NCBI GenBank assembly: GCA_964655005.1 | Contig: CAZZKE010000006.1 | Coordinates: forward strand, 1-64,000 | From: CAZZKE01 sp964655005 | GTDB taxonomy: Bacteria; Pseudomonadota; Alphaproteobacteria; Rhodospirillales; JABHCV01 | Length of the DNA stretch: 64,000 nucleotides | Direction of reading: 5' to 3' | Part shown: piece by piece, positions 8,273-17,324 of the stretch | Position numbering within the stretch: the first letter of the stretch is position 1 | Layout: the number at the start of each line of letters is the position of its first letter | Position numbers and translations under genes: made by a program | The notes under the pieces: generated by a model | What the model was told of the DNA's origin: nothing | Databases searched by the model: none | The model's input: only the letters and a program-made list of their open reading frames with translations

Positions 8273-9765
8273 AATCTGTCATCAGAATGGAACGCATCAC
8301 CAAATCATATCGGGGGGTTCCGGCGATCAAGGATGTCGATTTCGAATTGTGCAAAGGCGAAATCCATGCCCTGGTCGGCGAAAACGGGGCGGGTAAATCG
8401 ACCCTGACAAAAGTGATGGCCGGGGTGGTCGAGGCAAATGCGGGAAAGATGATCTACCACGGACACCAGGTCGCCTTCACTTCCCCGCACGAAGCCCTGA
8501 ATGCCGGTATCGCGATGGTATTTCAGGAAACCAGTCTGGTGCCGTCGATGACGGTCGCGCAGAATCTTTATCTCGGTTCCGAAAACTTCCTTAACCGGCT
8601 GCGTGGAATCTACATCTCGGCACAGCAGTTTTTGCAATCCCTGAACTTTTCGGTAGACCCCGCCGCCATGGTCGAAACTCTTGGCGCCGCAAAGCGGCAG
8701 ATGGTGGAAATCGCCCGCGCCGTGCATCACAACGCCGAAGTCATCATCTTCGATGAGCCGACGGCATCCCTGACACCCGAAGAAAAACGCCATTTCTTCG
8801 CGTTATTGCGCCGGTTACAGGGCCGCGGCGTTTCGATCATCTTCATTTCGCACGCGCTGGAGGAAGCGCTGGAGATTGCGGACAGAATTACTGTTTTGCG
8901 TGATGGTGAATTGGTCGTGACAGACGATACCGCGCAGTTTGATCGCCAGAAAATCATATCGGCCATGGTTGGACGCACATTGTCCGAGGAACTTTATCAA
9001 CGCCACGGCGATACCGCGACACGCAAGCCGGGCAGAAAGATACTTTCGGTTCAGGACATATCGATGGGCAGCGCGGTTCGAAATAATTCGTTTTCCATCT
9101 TCAATGGTCAGATTACCGGCGTGTTCGGGCTGATCGGTTCCGGCCGGACCGAGACATTCAAGATTATCTCCGGAATCTACAAGCGCGACTTCCTGCGCGG
9201 CGGCGCTATCGAATTCAACGACCGGCCGGTGCGCTACTATACCCCGCACGAGGCAGTCGGCGACGGCATTGTTTATGTCACGGAAGACCGCAAGAACGAG
9301 GGGATTTTCGAGACGATGACAATCGGCGAAAACATATTTGCGGGGTTGCTTGCATCCGGCTTCGAAAATAGCTGGATCATCCGGCTAAAGGACATCCGGG
9401 AACTGGCGGCGAAATGGATCGCGAAGCTGAACATCAAGACCATCAACGCCAATGCGCGCGTTGTCGAATTGTCCGGCGGCAACCAGCAAAAGGTGGTTAT
9501 CGGCAAAGGGCTGACGCAGGACCCGCGCGTCGTTATTTTTGACGAGCCGACCCGCGGCGTCGATGTCGGGGCCATCGCCGAGATACATCAGTTAATCAAT
9601 GAACTCGCCGATAACGGGATCGCCGTGGTAGTCGTTTCTTCCTATCTGCCGGAAATCATGAATCTCTCCGATCGAATTCTGGTCTGTCGGCAGGGCCGGA
9701 TAGTCGAAGAACTTTCGCCGGCGGAAACGACCGAAGAAAAAATTATGTATGCCGCCGTGCATTAG
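8269..9765 (+). CDS. ABC sugar-type importer, double ATPase subunit (RbsA family)
   Basis: 498 residues with two ABC modules, the normal size for RbsA/XylG/MglA. The first has Walker A GENGAGKST, the signature region AAKRQMVEIARAV and Walker B VIIFDEPTASL. The second has the degenerate Walker A GLIGSGRTETFK, the canonical LSGGNQQKVVIGKGL and VVIFDEPTRGVDVG. It drives the importer whose permeases are at 2919 and 5091. The start is the ATG overlapping the previous stop (ATGA), because an open extension 78 codons upstream lies entirely inside the previous gene and shows no family similarity. Its end lies 3 bp from the convergent oxidoreductase stop. Confidence 0.93.
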   Translation: MKSVIRMERITKSYRGVPAIKDVDFELCKGEIHALVGENGAGKSTLTKVMAGVVEANAGKMIYHGHQVAFTSPHEALNAGIAMVFQETSLVPSMTVAQNLYLGSENFLNRLRGIYISAQQFLQSLNFSVDPAAMVETLGAAKRQMVEIARAVHHNAEVIIFDEPTASLTPEEKRHFFALLRRLQGRGVSIIFISHALEEALEIADRITVLRDGELVVTDDTAQFDRQKIISAMVGRTLSEELYQRHGDTATRKPGRKILSVQDISMGSAVRNNSFSIFNGQITGVFGLIGSGRTETFKIISGIYKRDFLRGGAIEFNDRPVRYYTPHEAVGDGIVYVTEDRKNEGIFETMTIGENIFAGLLASGFENSWIIRLKDIRELAAKWIAKLNIKTINANARVVELSGGNQQKVVIGKGLTQDPRVVIFDEPTRGVDVGAIAEIHQLINELADNGIAVVVVSSYLPEIMNLSDRILVCRQGRIVEELSPAETTEEKIMYAAVH

Positions 9766-9768
9766 CCC

Positions 9769-11850
9769 CTATCCCTTCCGCACCCACACGGCGGTGTCGT
9801 GGAAGGCGGCGCCACCGACCGGGGCGGCGGGGTCGGCGCCGGTTAACACGTTGATGCCGATGCCTTCCAGGAAGGCCCGATTGGGCCAGACGCCTTCGAC
9901 GATGACGACACCGCGCCCGACCCCGTCGAACGGTTCCGTATCAATCAGCAGCGACCCCCGCCGGTTGCCGACCCGTGCCGGCTGGCCGTCGCCCAGGCCA
10001 ATCATTACGGCGTCTTCAGGATGGATTTTCAGGCGTGGTCCGGATTCCCTGGCCCTGGATGTGGGGGTCTCGGTAAATGTCGTGTTAAGGAAACTCCGGG
10101 CCGGCGGCGTGACCAGCCGGAACGGCATTTCGGCGCTGGCGTTGTCGATGGAATCCCAGTGATCCGGTAAAGCGGGCATGGATTCCATGCCGTCGGGCGG
10201 CACCGGCGCGCGTCCGGCCAGGGCCTGCCAGTCGACCTTGAAATGGAACTTGCCGTCGTCGTGGCCGAAGCCATTTATATAGTGCGAGGTGTTGAAATCG
10301 GGCTGGCAGTCGATCCACTTTTCGGCCGCAAGGTCGTTAGCCCCCACCCGGCCCGATGCCTTAAGCGTCCAGTCGGCCAGTTCCAGTGCAGTCATCCCGA
10401 AGCCGGGATGTTCGGCCCCCAGCCGGTTCGCCAGGGCGCAAATAACTTCGTGGTTCGAACGGCACTGGCCCGGCGGTTCAACCGCCTTGGGGCCGATAAT
10501 GATGTGCTGATGACCGCCACCCTGGTAGATGTCGTCATGTTCCAGGAACATCGTCGCCGGTAATACAATGTCGGCCATTTTCGCCGTATCGGTCATGAAC
10601 TGTTCATGGACACAGGTGAACAGGTCGTCCCGGGCCAACCCCGCGTGGACCATGTTCAGGTCCGGGGCGACTTCCATGGGGTTGGTGTTTTGCACCAGCA
10701 AGGCGGTCACCGGCGGGCCATCGCCCAGATCGCCGGGGTCGCCGGTCAGAACCGCGCCGATGCGGGACTGATCCAACCGGCGCACGGTCGGATCCAGGGC
10801 GTCGAGCCCCTCTATCATCGATTTGTCCCAGCCGTAGATATCGCCGTTATTATGAAATCCGCCGCCGCCTTCATGGCTCCAAGCGCCGGTTACGGCGGCG
10901 ATTGATAATGCCGCATGCATGTTGACGGCGCCATTGCGACCGCGGGTAAAACCGTAACCTAACCGCAGGTAGGTTCGCTTGTTGGCGCCGATCAAGTGCG
11001 CCAGGGCGGTTATTTGCTCCTCGTCCAGCCCGCATATAGCGGCCGCCCAGGCCGGTGTCCGGTCTTTCAGGTGGGCTTCCAGTTCCGCCGGCGCATCACA
11101 GTATTTTGCCATGTAGTCCCGGTCGGCCAGATCATCGCGAAACAGCACATGCATGATGGCGCAGGCCAGGGCGCCGTCGGTCCCCGGACGGACGCACAGG
11201 AAGTGATCGGCCTGCCGGGCCGTCGCCGTCCGGTAAGTGTCGATCACGACGATTTGAGCGCCGTTGTTTTTGCGCGCGGCACTAGCGTGGGACATCAGAT
11301 TGATCTGGGTGCTGACCGGGTTGGTTCCCCATATGACGATGACATCGGATTTGGCCATCTCGCGCGGGTCCGGACCGGCGATCTTGCCGGTACCGGCGAT
11401 AAATCCGGCCCGGGCCAGGGCCGTACAAATGGTCGAATACTGACCGGAATATTTTTTGACGTTACGCAAGCGGTTGATGCCGTCGCGCATTATCAGGCCC
11501 ATGGTGCCGGCGTAGTAATAAGGCCAGATAGTTTCGGCGCCCCATTTCTGCTCGGCTTTCAGGAACGCCTCGGCGATCTCGTCCAGGGCGTCGTCCCAGG
11601 ATATTTCCTGAAAGCTCCCCTGCCCCTTGTCGCCGGTCCGGCGCAGCGGTAACAGCAGGCGGTCCGGATGATACAGCCGTTCGGCGTAGCGGGCGACCTT
11701 GGCGCAGATCACACCATCGGTATAGCTGTTACTCTTGGCCCCGCGAACGCGTCCGATACGGCCATCGTCTTGCAGACCGACTTCCAGCGCGCATGTGCTG
11801 GGGCAATCGTGGGGACAGGCGCTGAACGCCACGGCTGGACCATCAGGCAT
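9769..11850 (-). CDS. Molybdopterin oxidoreductase, DMSO-reductase superfamily (uncharacterised MopB branch)
   Basis: 693 residues. The N-terminus carries a [4Fe-4S] motif (CPHDCPSTC, then CAK about 30 residues on). Next come the molybdopterin domains (ETIWPYYYAGTMGLI, VIVIWGTNPVSTQINLM, DTYRTATARQADHFLCVRPGTDGALA) and a C-terminal cofactor-binding domain. The cysteine in YSTICTALARAG is a plausible Mo ligand. There is no Tat signal, so it is probably cytosolic. The chosen ATG overlaps the stop of the RutR-like gene by 8 bp, which makes the two an operon; the longer open frame runs back inside the regulator. The substrate is unknown. The location, beside a pyrimidine-catabolic operon and under its regulator, suggests a role with purines, pyrimidines or their breakdown products, but that is inference. 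Confidence 0.85.
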   Translation of the reverse strand: MPDGPAVAFSACPHDCPSTCALEVGLQDDGRIGRVRGAKSNSYTDGVICAKVARYAERLYHPDRLLLPLRRTGDKGQGSFQEISWDDALDEIAEAFLKAEQKWGAETIWPYYYAGTMGLIMRDGINRLRNVKKYSGQYSTICTALARAGFIAGTGKIAGPDPREMAKSDVIVIWGTNPVSTQINLMSHASAARKNNGAQIVVIDTYRTATARQADHFLCVRPGTDGALACAIMHVLFRDDLADRDYMAKYCDAPAELEAHLKDRTPAWAAAICGLDEEQITALAHLIGANKRTYLRLGYGFTRGRNGAVNMHAALSIAAVTGAWSHEGGGGFHNNGDIYGWDKSMIEGLDALDPTVRRLDQSRIGAVLTGDPGDLGDGPPVTALLVQNTNPMEVAPDLNMVHAGLARDDLFTCVHEQFMTDTAKMADIVLPATMFLEHDDIYQGGGHQHIIIGPKAVEPPGQCRSNHEVICALANRLGAEHPGFGMTALELADWTLKASGRVGANDLAAEKWIDCQPDFNTSHYINGFGHDDGKFHFKVDWQALAGRAPVPPDGMESMPALPDHWDSIDNASAEMPFRLVTPPARSFLNTTFTETPTSRARESGPRLKIHPEDAVMIGLGDGQPARVGNRRGSLLIDTEPFDGVGRGVVIVEGVWPNRAFLEGIGINVLTGADPAAPVGGAAFHDTAVWVRKG

Positions 11851-12520
11851 CTTGTTGCTTCCTCGATTTGATGCCGCAGCCTTTAAGGATAGTCCGGATG
11901 ATGAATTCGGTCGCCAGGTTAAAATCTTCCGGTCCGGGCTTGTTTTTCCGGTCGAGCACGGCGGCGACCTGGCATTCGAAATCGGCATAGGTTTGGGTCG
12001 CCGACCAGATCAGGAAAAACAGGTGTTCCGGCGAAACCGGATCCATCAGGCCCTGGTCGATCCAGGCCTTGAACACCCGTGATTTAGATTCGACACGCTG
12101 CCGCAAATGACTTCGCAGATATTTTTCCAGATAAGGTGCGCCGTGCAGCAGTTCGCTGGCGAACACCTTGGAAGCGTTCGGGCGGTTACGGGAATAGTCG
12201 ATTTTGGATTTGATGTAACTCGCCATGGCGTCCGCCGGGTCGGCGGTTTCGACAAGAACGTCGGCGGAATCCAGCCACAGTTTTAATATATTATCCAGAA
12301 CGGCATGGAACAGGACCTGTTTCGTGCGGAAATAGTAATGGACATTGGCCTTCGGCAAACCGGCCTTGCGCGCAATCGCAGAAGTGGTTGCCCCGGCGAA
12401 CCCCTTGTCGGCGAAGACTTCTTCGGCGGCTTGCAGAATCCTTTGCTCGTTGGCCAGGCGGGTTTCCTCCCTGCCCGGCAACGCTTTTTTATCCCTGGTA
12501 ATCGTCTGAACTTTTTTCAT
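11843..12520 (-). CDS. TetR-family regulator, RutR-like
   Basis: 225 residues with an N-terminal TetR helix-turn-helix (AEEVFADKGFAGATTSAIARKAGLPKANVHYYFRTK) and a C-terminal ligand domain close in pattern to E. coli RutR (YIKSKIDYSRNRPNASKVFASELLHGAPYL; PEHLFFLIWSATQTYADF). RutR senses uracil or thymine and represses pyrimidine-use genes. A near-consensus RutR operator lies just upstream at 12558-12573, which supports the assignment and suggests autoregulation. The start is set at the ATG giving MKKVQTITRD; the longer frame would begin with a GTG inside the operator. It is followed by the Mo oxidoreductase. Confidence 0.85.
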   Translation of the reverse strand: MKKVQTITRDKKALPGREETRLANEQRILQAAEEVFADKGFAGATTSAIARKAGLPKANVHYYFRTKQVLFHAVLDNILKLWLDSADVLVETADPADAMASYIKSKIDYSRNRPNASKVFASELLHGAPYLEKYLRSHLRQRVESKSRVFKAWIDQGLMDPVSPEHLFFLIWSATQTYADFECQVAAVLDRKNKPGPEDFNLATEFIIRTILKGCGIKSRKQQDA

Positions 12521-12557
12521 GTGACCCGGTATACCCGATTTGGTGGATTTATGAAAC

Positions 12558-12573
12558 TTGACCACGTGGTCAG
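12558..12573. promoter_or_regulatory. RutR-type operator between rutR-like gene and preT
   Basis: The sequence TTGACCACGTGGTCAG matches the known E. coli RutR consensus TTGACCA-NN-TGGTCAA at every specified position except the last. It lies 37 bp before the ATG of the RutR-like gene and 82 bp before preT, so one dimer could control both directions. Confidence 0.8.
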
Positions 12574-12586
12574 GTTTTTATTAAAG
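12558..12586 (+). promoter_or_regulatory. Candidate sigma-70 promoter of the preT operon
   Basis: TTGACC (12558-12563), a 17-nt spacer and TTAAAG (12581-12586) form a plausible promoter. Its -35 box is the left half of the RutR-like operator, so bound repressor would block polymerase. Confidence 0.5.
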
Positions 12587-12655
12587 TCCATGGACCGGGA
12601 GAAGACAATCAGGCTCGTGTCGAGGGTGTCAATTGATATTGGGGAGGATAACGCA

Positions 12656-14011
12656 ATGAACAGCGATATCGGTACGGGCCGCTTGTCTGCGGATCGGTAC
12701 CGCGCCAATTTTTCTGATTTGAATCCACTTCTGAGCGAATGGCAGGCCACCATCGAAAGCGAGCGATGCCTGTATTGTTTCGATGCGCCATGCGTCGAGG
12801 CCTGTCCGACCGGCATTGATATTCCCAATTTCATCGGCAGGATCGGCGACGGCAACGTCAAGGGCGCGGCGGTGAAAATACTCGAAGCCAACATCCTGGG
12901 CGGTTCCTGCGCCAGAGTCTGCCCGACAGAAATCCTGTGCGAGCAAAAATGCGTCCGCATGGACAAGGAAGGCAAGCCGGTGCGGATCGGAAAATTGCAG
13001 CGCTTCGCCACCGATGCCCTGATGGCGAAGGGCGGGCAGCCGTTTGCACGGGCCCCGGCCAGCGGCAAGACAGTGGCCGTCGTCGGGGCCGGTCCGGCGG
13101 CCATATCGTGCGCCCATCGATTGGCCCGGCATGGCCACGATGTGGTTATATTCGAAGCCCGTGAAAAAGCCGGCGGGCTGAACGAATATGGCATCGCGGC
13201 CTACAAGATGGTCGATAATTTCGCCCAGCGCGAGATGGACTTTGTCCTGGCTATCGGTGGCATCGACATGCGTTTCGGCCAGCGCCTGGGCGACAATCTG
13301 AAGCTGGATCAATTGCGGAACGATTTCGACGCCGTGTTTTTAGGTATCGGCCTTGGCGGATCAAACCAAGTCGGCGTCGAGGGGGAAGCCCTTGGCGGCG
13401 TCTTGAATGCGGTCGATTACATTAACGAACTTCGCCAGTCGGCTGACCTGTCTGCTTTGGCGATAGGCCGGCGCGTCGTCGTTATCGGCGGCGGCAATAC
13501 CGCCATAGACGTGGCTATTCAATCTAAATTGCTGGGCGCCGAGGACGTCACCATGGTTTATCGTCGCGGTCCGGACCAGATCGGCGCCACCGAACACGAG
13601 CAGGAACTGGCCCAGACCAGAGACGTCAGGATTCGTTTTTGGGCCAGGCCGGTTAAATTTGTCGGCGACGGCGATAACGTCGGCGGCGTCGAATTCGAAC
13701 GAACGGCCCTTGACGCCGATGGCCGCGTGACCGGCGGCGGAGAGTTTTTTACGATCGATGCCGATATGGTGTTCAAGGCCGTCGGCCAGAAACTGGCGCC
13801 TTTCGCAGATGGCGGCGACATCCCCGATCACGACGGTGGCCGTTTTCGGGTGGATGAAAATTATCAAACATCCCTGGCCGGCGTATATGCCGGTGGCGAT
13901 TGCATCGAAGGGCTGGATTTGACGGTCGAGGCGGTTCAGGACGGCAAACTGGCGGCGGCGGCGATTCATCGTCAATTATCGGATTTGAATGGAGGGTCCC
14001 TGGATGGCTGA
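12656..14011 (+). CDS. preT: NAD-dependent dihydropyrimidine dehydrogenase, subunit PreT
   Basis: 451 residues. The N-terminal domain has two [4Fe-4S] cysteine sets (CLYCFDAPCVEACPTGIDIP near 40 and GSCARVCPTEILCEQKCV near 82). A GltD-like FAD/NADH module follows (VAVVGAGPAAISCAHRLA near 142; VVVIGGGNTAIDVAIQ near 280). With PreA it reduces uracil and thymine to the dihydro forms with NADH, the first step of reductive pyrimidine breakdown. The ATG at 12656 has GGGGAGG seven bases upstream; the longer open frame runs back through the regulator promoter. It overlaps preA by 8 bp and is the first gene of the plus-strand operon under the RutR-like operator. Confidence 0.93.
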   Translation: MNSDIGTGRLSADRYRANFSDLNPLLSEWQATIESERCLYCFDAPCVEACPTGIDIPNFIGRIGDGNVKGAAVKILEANILGGSCARVCPTEILCEQKCVRMDKEGKPVRIGKLQRFATDALMAKGGQPFARAPASGKTVAVVGAGPAAISCAHRLARHGHDVVIFEAREKAGGLNEYGIAAYKMVDNFAQREMDFVLAIGGIDMRFGQRLGDNLKLDQLRNDFDAVFLGIGLGGSNQVGVEGEALGGVLNAVDYINELRQSADLSALAIGRRVVVIGGGNTAIDVAIQSKLLGAEDVTMVYRRGPDQIGATEHEQELAQTRDVRIRFWARPVKFVGDGDNVGGVEFERTALDADGRVTGGGEFFTIDADMVFKAVGQKLAPFADGGDIPDHDGGRFRVDENYQTSLAGVYAGGDCIEGLDLTVEAVQDGKLAAAAIHRQLSDLNGGSLDG

Positions 14012-15278
14012 CCTGCGCAGTGAACTGGCCGGAATTAAATCGCCGAACCCGTTTTGGCTAGCCTCGGCACCACCGACGGACAAGGAATATAACGTCGTTC
14101 GCGCCTATCGGGCGGGCTGGGGCGGCGTTGTCTGGAAAACCCTTGGCGAAGACCCGCCGGTGGTTAATCAGTCGTCCCGCTATGGGGCGCTGCACGGGGC
14201 CGACCGCCGGGTTATCGGTTTCAACAATATCGAACTGATTACCGACCGGCCGCTGGACGTCAACCTGCGGGAAATCAAAAAGGTCAAGAAGGATTGGCCG
14301 GACCGGGCGCTGGTGGTCTCGCTGATGGTGCCTTGCGAGGAACAAAGCTGGATCAGTATCCTTAAAAAGGTCGAGGAAACCGAGGCCGATGGCATCGAGC
14401 TTAACTTCGGCTGCCCGCACGGCATGTCGGAGCGCGGCATGGGCGCCGCCGTCGGCCAGGTTCCGGAATACATCGAAATGGTGGTGCGTTGGTGCAAGCG
14501 GAACACCCGTATGCCGGTAATCACCAAGCTGACGCCCAATATAACCGATATCCGCTACCCGGCCCGGGCGGCCCGGTCCGGCGGCACCGACGCGGTGTCG
14601 CTTATCAATACCATCAATTCCATAACTGCCATCGATCTTGACGAAATGGCGACGCTGCCGTCGGTCGATGGCAAGGGTACCCATGGCGGCTATTGCGGCA
14701 AGGCGGTCAAGCCGATCGCGCTGTCCATGGTTTCGGAAATCGCCCGCGACGAAGCGGCCGGGGGATTGTTGATTTCGGGCATCGGCGGCGTCGAAAACTG
14801 GCGTGACGCGGCCGAATTCATGGCCTTGGGGGCATCCAACGTTCAGGTCTGTACGGCGGCCATGCTGTATGGATTCAGGATCGTCGAGGACATGATCGAC
14901 GGCCTGGGCAACTGGATGGACGAAAAGGGACACGCCCGGTTGTCGGATTTCATCGCCGCCGCCGTGCCCAACATCACCGACTGGAAACATCTGAACATCA
15001 ACTACGAGTCGGTCGCCGTCATCGATCAGGACAAGTGTATTCATTGCGGCCGCTGCCACATCGCGTGCGAAGATACTTCCCATCAGGCAATCAGCGCCCG
15101 GAAAGTGAACGGCGAACGGAAATATGAAGTAGACGAGGCGGAATGCGTCGGCTGTAACCTGTGTTATCATTTATGTCCGTTGCCGGACTGTATCACCATG
15201 AAGCGGGTCGATAATGGCAAGCCGCCATTACAATGGGTCGATGACCCGCGCAATCCGGGCAATCAGGCGGCGCAATAG
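14004..15278 (+). CDS. preA: NAD-dependent dihydropyrimidine dehydrogenase, subunit PreA
   Basis: 424 residues. The main part is a dihydroorotate-dehydrogenase-like FMN barrel (NPFWLASAPPTDKEYNVVRAYRAGWGGVVWKT; GIELNFGCPHGMSERGMGAAVGQ; the family's catalytic cysteine falls in this region). The C-terminus has two ferredoxin-type cluster motifs (CIHCGRCHIACE and CVGCNLCYHLCPLPDC). It carries the pyrimidine-reducing site that receives electrons from PreT. GGAGGG precedes the ATG. The 8-bp overlap with preT implies coupled synthesis of the two subunits. An amidohydrolase follows after 16 bp. Confidence 0.94.
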   Translation: MADLRSELAGIKSPNPFWLASAPPTDKEYNVVRAYRAGWGGVVWKTLGEDPPVVNQSSRYGALHGADRRVIGFNNIELITDRPLDVNLREIKKVKKDWPDRALVVSLMVPCEEQSWISILKKVEETEADGIELNFGCPHGMSERGMGAAVGQVPEYIEMVVRWCKRNTRMPVITKLTPNITDIRYPARAARSGGTDAVSLINTINSITAIDLDEMATLPSVDGKGTHGGYCGKAVKPIALSMVSEIARDEAAGGLLISGIGGVENWRDAAEFMALGASNVQVCTAAMLYGFRIVEDMIDGLGNWMDEKGHARLSDFIAAAVPNITDWKHLNINYESVAVIDQDKCIHCGRCHIACEDTSHQAISARKVNGERKYEVDEAECVGCNLCYHLCPLPDCITMKRVDNGKPPLQWVDDPRNPGNQAAQ

Positions 15279-15294
15279 AACAAGGGGAATAATC

Positions 15295-16545
15295 GTGAAA
15301 AACTTGCAGGTAAACGGTCAGCGCCTTTGGGACAGCCTGATGGAGATGGCCAGGCATGGGGCCACCGAAAAAGGCGGTGTTTGCCGTCTGGCCCTGACCG
15401 ATGTGGATAAAGCGGCGCGCGACCTGTTCGTCCAGTGGTGTAAAGACGCCGGCTGCACGATCAAGATAGACAAGATGGGTAACATTTTCGCCAGGCGACC
15501 CGGTCGCGACGATACCCTGCCGCCGGTGGTTATGGGCTCGCACATAGACAGCCAGCCGACCGGCGGCAAGTTCGATGGCATTTACGGCGTATTGTCCGGG
15601 CTGGAAGTGATCCGCAGCCTGAACGACATGGATTACGAAACCAACGCCCCCATCGAGGTTTCCGCCTGGACCAACGAGGAAGGCTCGCGATTTGCCCCGG
15701 CCATGGTGGCTTCCGGGGTGTTCGCCAAGGTCTTCGACCTGGAATATGGCCTGAGCCGCGCCGATGTGGACGGCAAGACCATGGGCGAGGAACTGGACCG
15801 CATTGGCTATGCCGGCGATGACGAGGTAGGCGGACGGGAGTTGACGGCGTTCTTCGAGGTTCATATCGAACAGGGGCCGATCCTGGAAAACGAGGAGAAA
15901 ACCATCGGCGTGGTTACCGACGCCCAGGGGCAGCGGTGGTACGAAATCACCCTGACCGGACAGGAGGCCCATGCCGGTCCGACACCTTTGCCGACCCGCC
16001 GCGATGCCCTGCTGGGCGCGGCCCGCATCGTCGATGTGGTAAATCGCATCGGCATGGATAATCAGCCCAATGCCTGCGCCACCGTAGGCATGATGCAGAT
16101 TCACCCTAATTCACGCAACGTCATACCCGGAAAGGTCTTCCTGACCGTGGATTTCCGCCATCCCGACGCCAAAATTCTCGAGTCCATGAATGACGAGCTG
16201 GAAGCCGAAGTGCAAAAGATCGTCGATAAGATCGGCCTGGAAATGGAATTCGAGCAAATCTGGTATTCGCCGCCGGTCGCCTTCGACGCCGATTGCGTAA
16301 ATGCCGTGCGCAACGCCGCCGAACAGGCGGGCTATGCGCACCGGGATATAGTCAGCGGCGCCGGCCACGACGCCTGCTACATAAACCGGGTGGCGCCGAC
16401 CGGCATGATCTTCATTCCGTGCGAAAACGGTATCAGCCACAATGAAGAGGAAAACGCCACCCCCGATGATATAACGGCCGGCTGCCAGGTCTTGTTGCAG
16501 GCCGTCATCGAACGGGCCAATTCGGTGGGAATGTCCGACGAATGA
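15295..16545 (+). CDS. Zn-dependent amidohydrolase, beta-ureidopropionase/N-carbamoyl-amino-acid hydrolase (M20 family)
   Basis: 416 residues of the allantoate amidohydrolase / HyuC group. Metal-site motifs are visible: MGSHIDSQPTGGKFDGIYGVL (His and Asp ligands, near 80), SAWTNEEGSRFAPAM (Glu ligands, near 125) and SGAGHDACY near 360. In this operon it most likely hydrolyses N-carbamoyl-beta-alanine to beta-alanine, CO2 and ammonia, the last step after PreTA and dihydropyrimidinase. The start is the GTG at 15295 preceded by AAGGGG; an open extension 27 codons upstream lies inside preA. It overlaps the transporter ATPase gene by ATGA. Confidence 0.88.
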   Translation: MKNLQVNGQRLWDSLMEMARHGATEKGGVCRLALTDVDKAARDLFVQWCKDAGCTIKIDKMGNIFARRPGRDDTLPPVVMGSHIDSQPTGGKFDGIYGVLSGLEVIRSLNDMDYETNAPIEVSAWTNEEGSRFAPAMVASGVFAKVFDLEYGLSRADVDGKTMGEELDRIGYAGDDEVGGRELTAFFEVHIEQGPILENEEKTIGVVTDAQGQRWYEITLTGQEAHAGPTPLPTRRDALLGAARIVDVVNRIGMDNQPNACATVGMMQIHPNSRNVIPGKVFLTVDFRHPDAKILESMNDELEAEVQKIVDKIGLEMEFEQIWYSPPVAFDADCVNAVRNAAEQAGYAHRDIVSGAGHDACYINRVAPTGMIFIPCENGISHNEEENATPDDITAGCQVLLQAVIERANSVGMSDE

Positions 16546-17324
16546 ACGATGCGATCATCGACGCGGAAGGCCTGAACCTGACCTTCGAAACGACGGACGC
16601 ACCGGTTCACGCCCTGTCGGATGTCGATCTGAAAATTACCAAAGGTGATTTCGTTTCCCTGATCGGGCCTTCCGGTTGCGGCAAGACGACCCTGTTGCGC
16701 GTTATCGCCGATCTGGAACAGCCGACTTCGGGCAGGATCGAGGTCGCCGGCGTATCGCCGGAAACGGCGCGGCTTAATCGGTTGTATGGTTACTGTTTTC
16801 AGGCGCCGGTACTGTATCCCTGGCGCACGGTTATGCGCAACGTCATGCTGCCGCTGGAATTGATGGGCATGTCACGCGGCGAATGCAGGGAACGGGCGGA
16901 AAAGCATCTGGCGCTGGTTGGCTTGCAGGGGTTCGAGCGGAAATTTCCATGGCAGCTGTCGGGGGGAATGCAGCAGCGTGCATCAATCGCCAGGGCGCTG
17001 TGTTTCGATCCCGAACTGATGTTGATGGATGAACCCTTCGGCGCCCTGGACGAAATTACCAGGGACCATCTCAACGAACAGTTTCTCAGGCTTTGGGAAC
17101 GTACCGGCAAGACCGTGGTGTTTGTTACCCACTCCATTTCCGAAGCGGTATTCCTGTCCAACAAGATCATCGTCATGAGTCCCAGGCCGGGCCGCATACT
17201 GAAAGTAATCGACAGCAATTTGCCGCCGGACAGGACGCTCGATTTCCGCGACACCACGGAATTCCTGGAAATCGCCCATGAAGTCCGCCTGGCGTTGCGG
17301 GAAGGGCACAGCTATGATGACTAA
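16542..17324 (+). CDS. ABC importer ATPase, NitT/TauT type (probable pyrimidine uptake)
   Basis: 260 residues with Walker A GPSGCGKTTLL, a Q-loop YCFQAPVLYPW, signature LSGGMQQRASIARAL and Walker B LMLMDEPFGALDE. This is the SsuB/TauB/ThiZ type. Its position directly after the amidohydrolase (4-bp overlap) and before two permeases and a ThiY-like binding protein marks it as the energy subunit of an importer for a pyrimidine or its breakdown product. Substrate by context only. Confidence 0.9.
   Translation: MNDAIIDAEGLNLTFETTDAPVHALSDVDLKITKGDFVSLIGPSGCGKTTLLRVIADLEQPTSGRIEVAGVSPETARLNRLYGYCFQAPVLYPWRTVMRNVMLPLELMGMSRGECRERAEKHLALVGLQGFERKFPWQLSGGMQQRASIARALCFDPELMLMDEPFGALDEITRDHLNEQFLRLWERTGKTVVFVTHSISEAVFLSNKIIVMSPRPGRILKVIDSNLPPDRTLDFRDTTEFLEIAHEVRLALREGHSYDD

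Noticed and set aside
12305..12655. N-terminal extension of PreT
   Set aside because: It runs antisense through the RutR-like gene and its promoter; a good ribosome binding site marks 12656 as the start.
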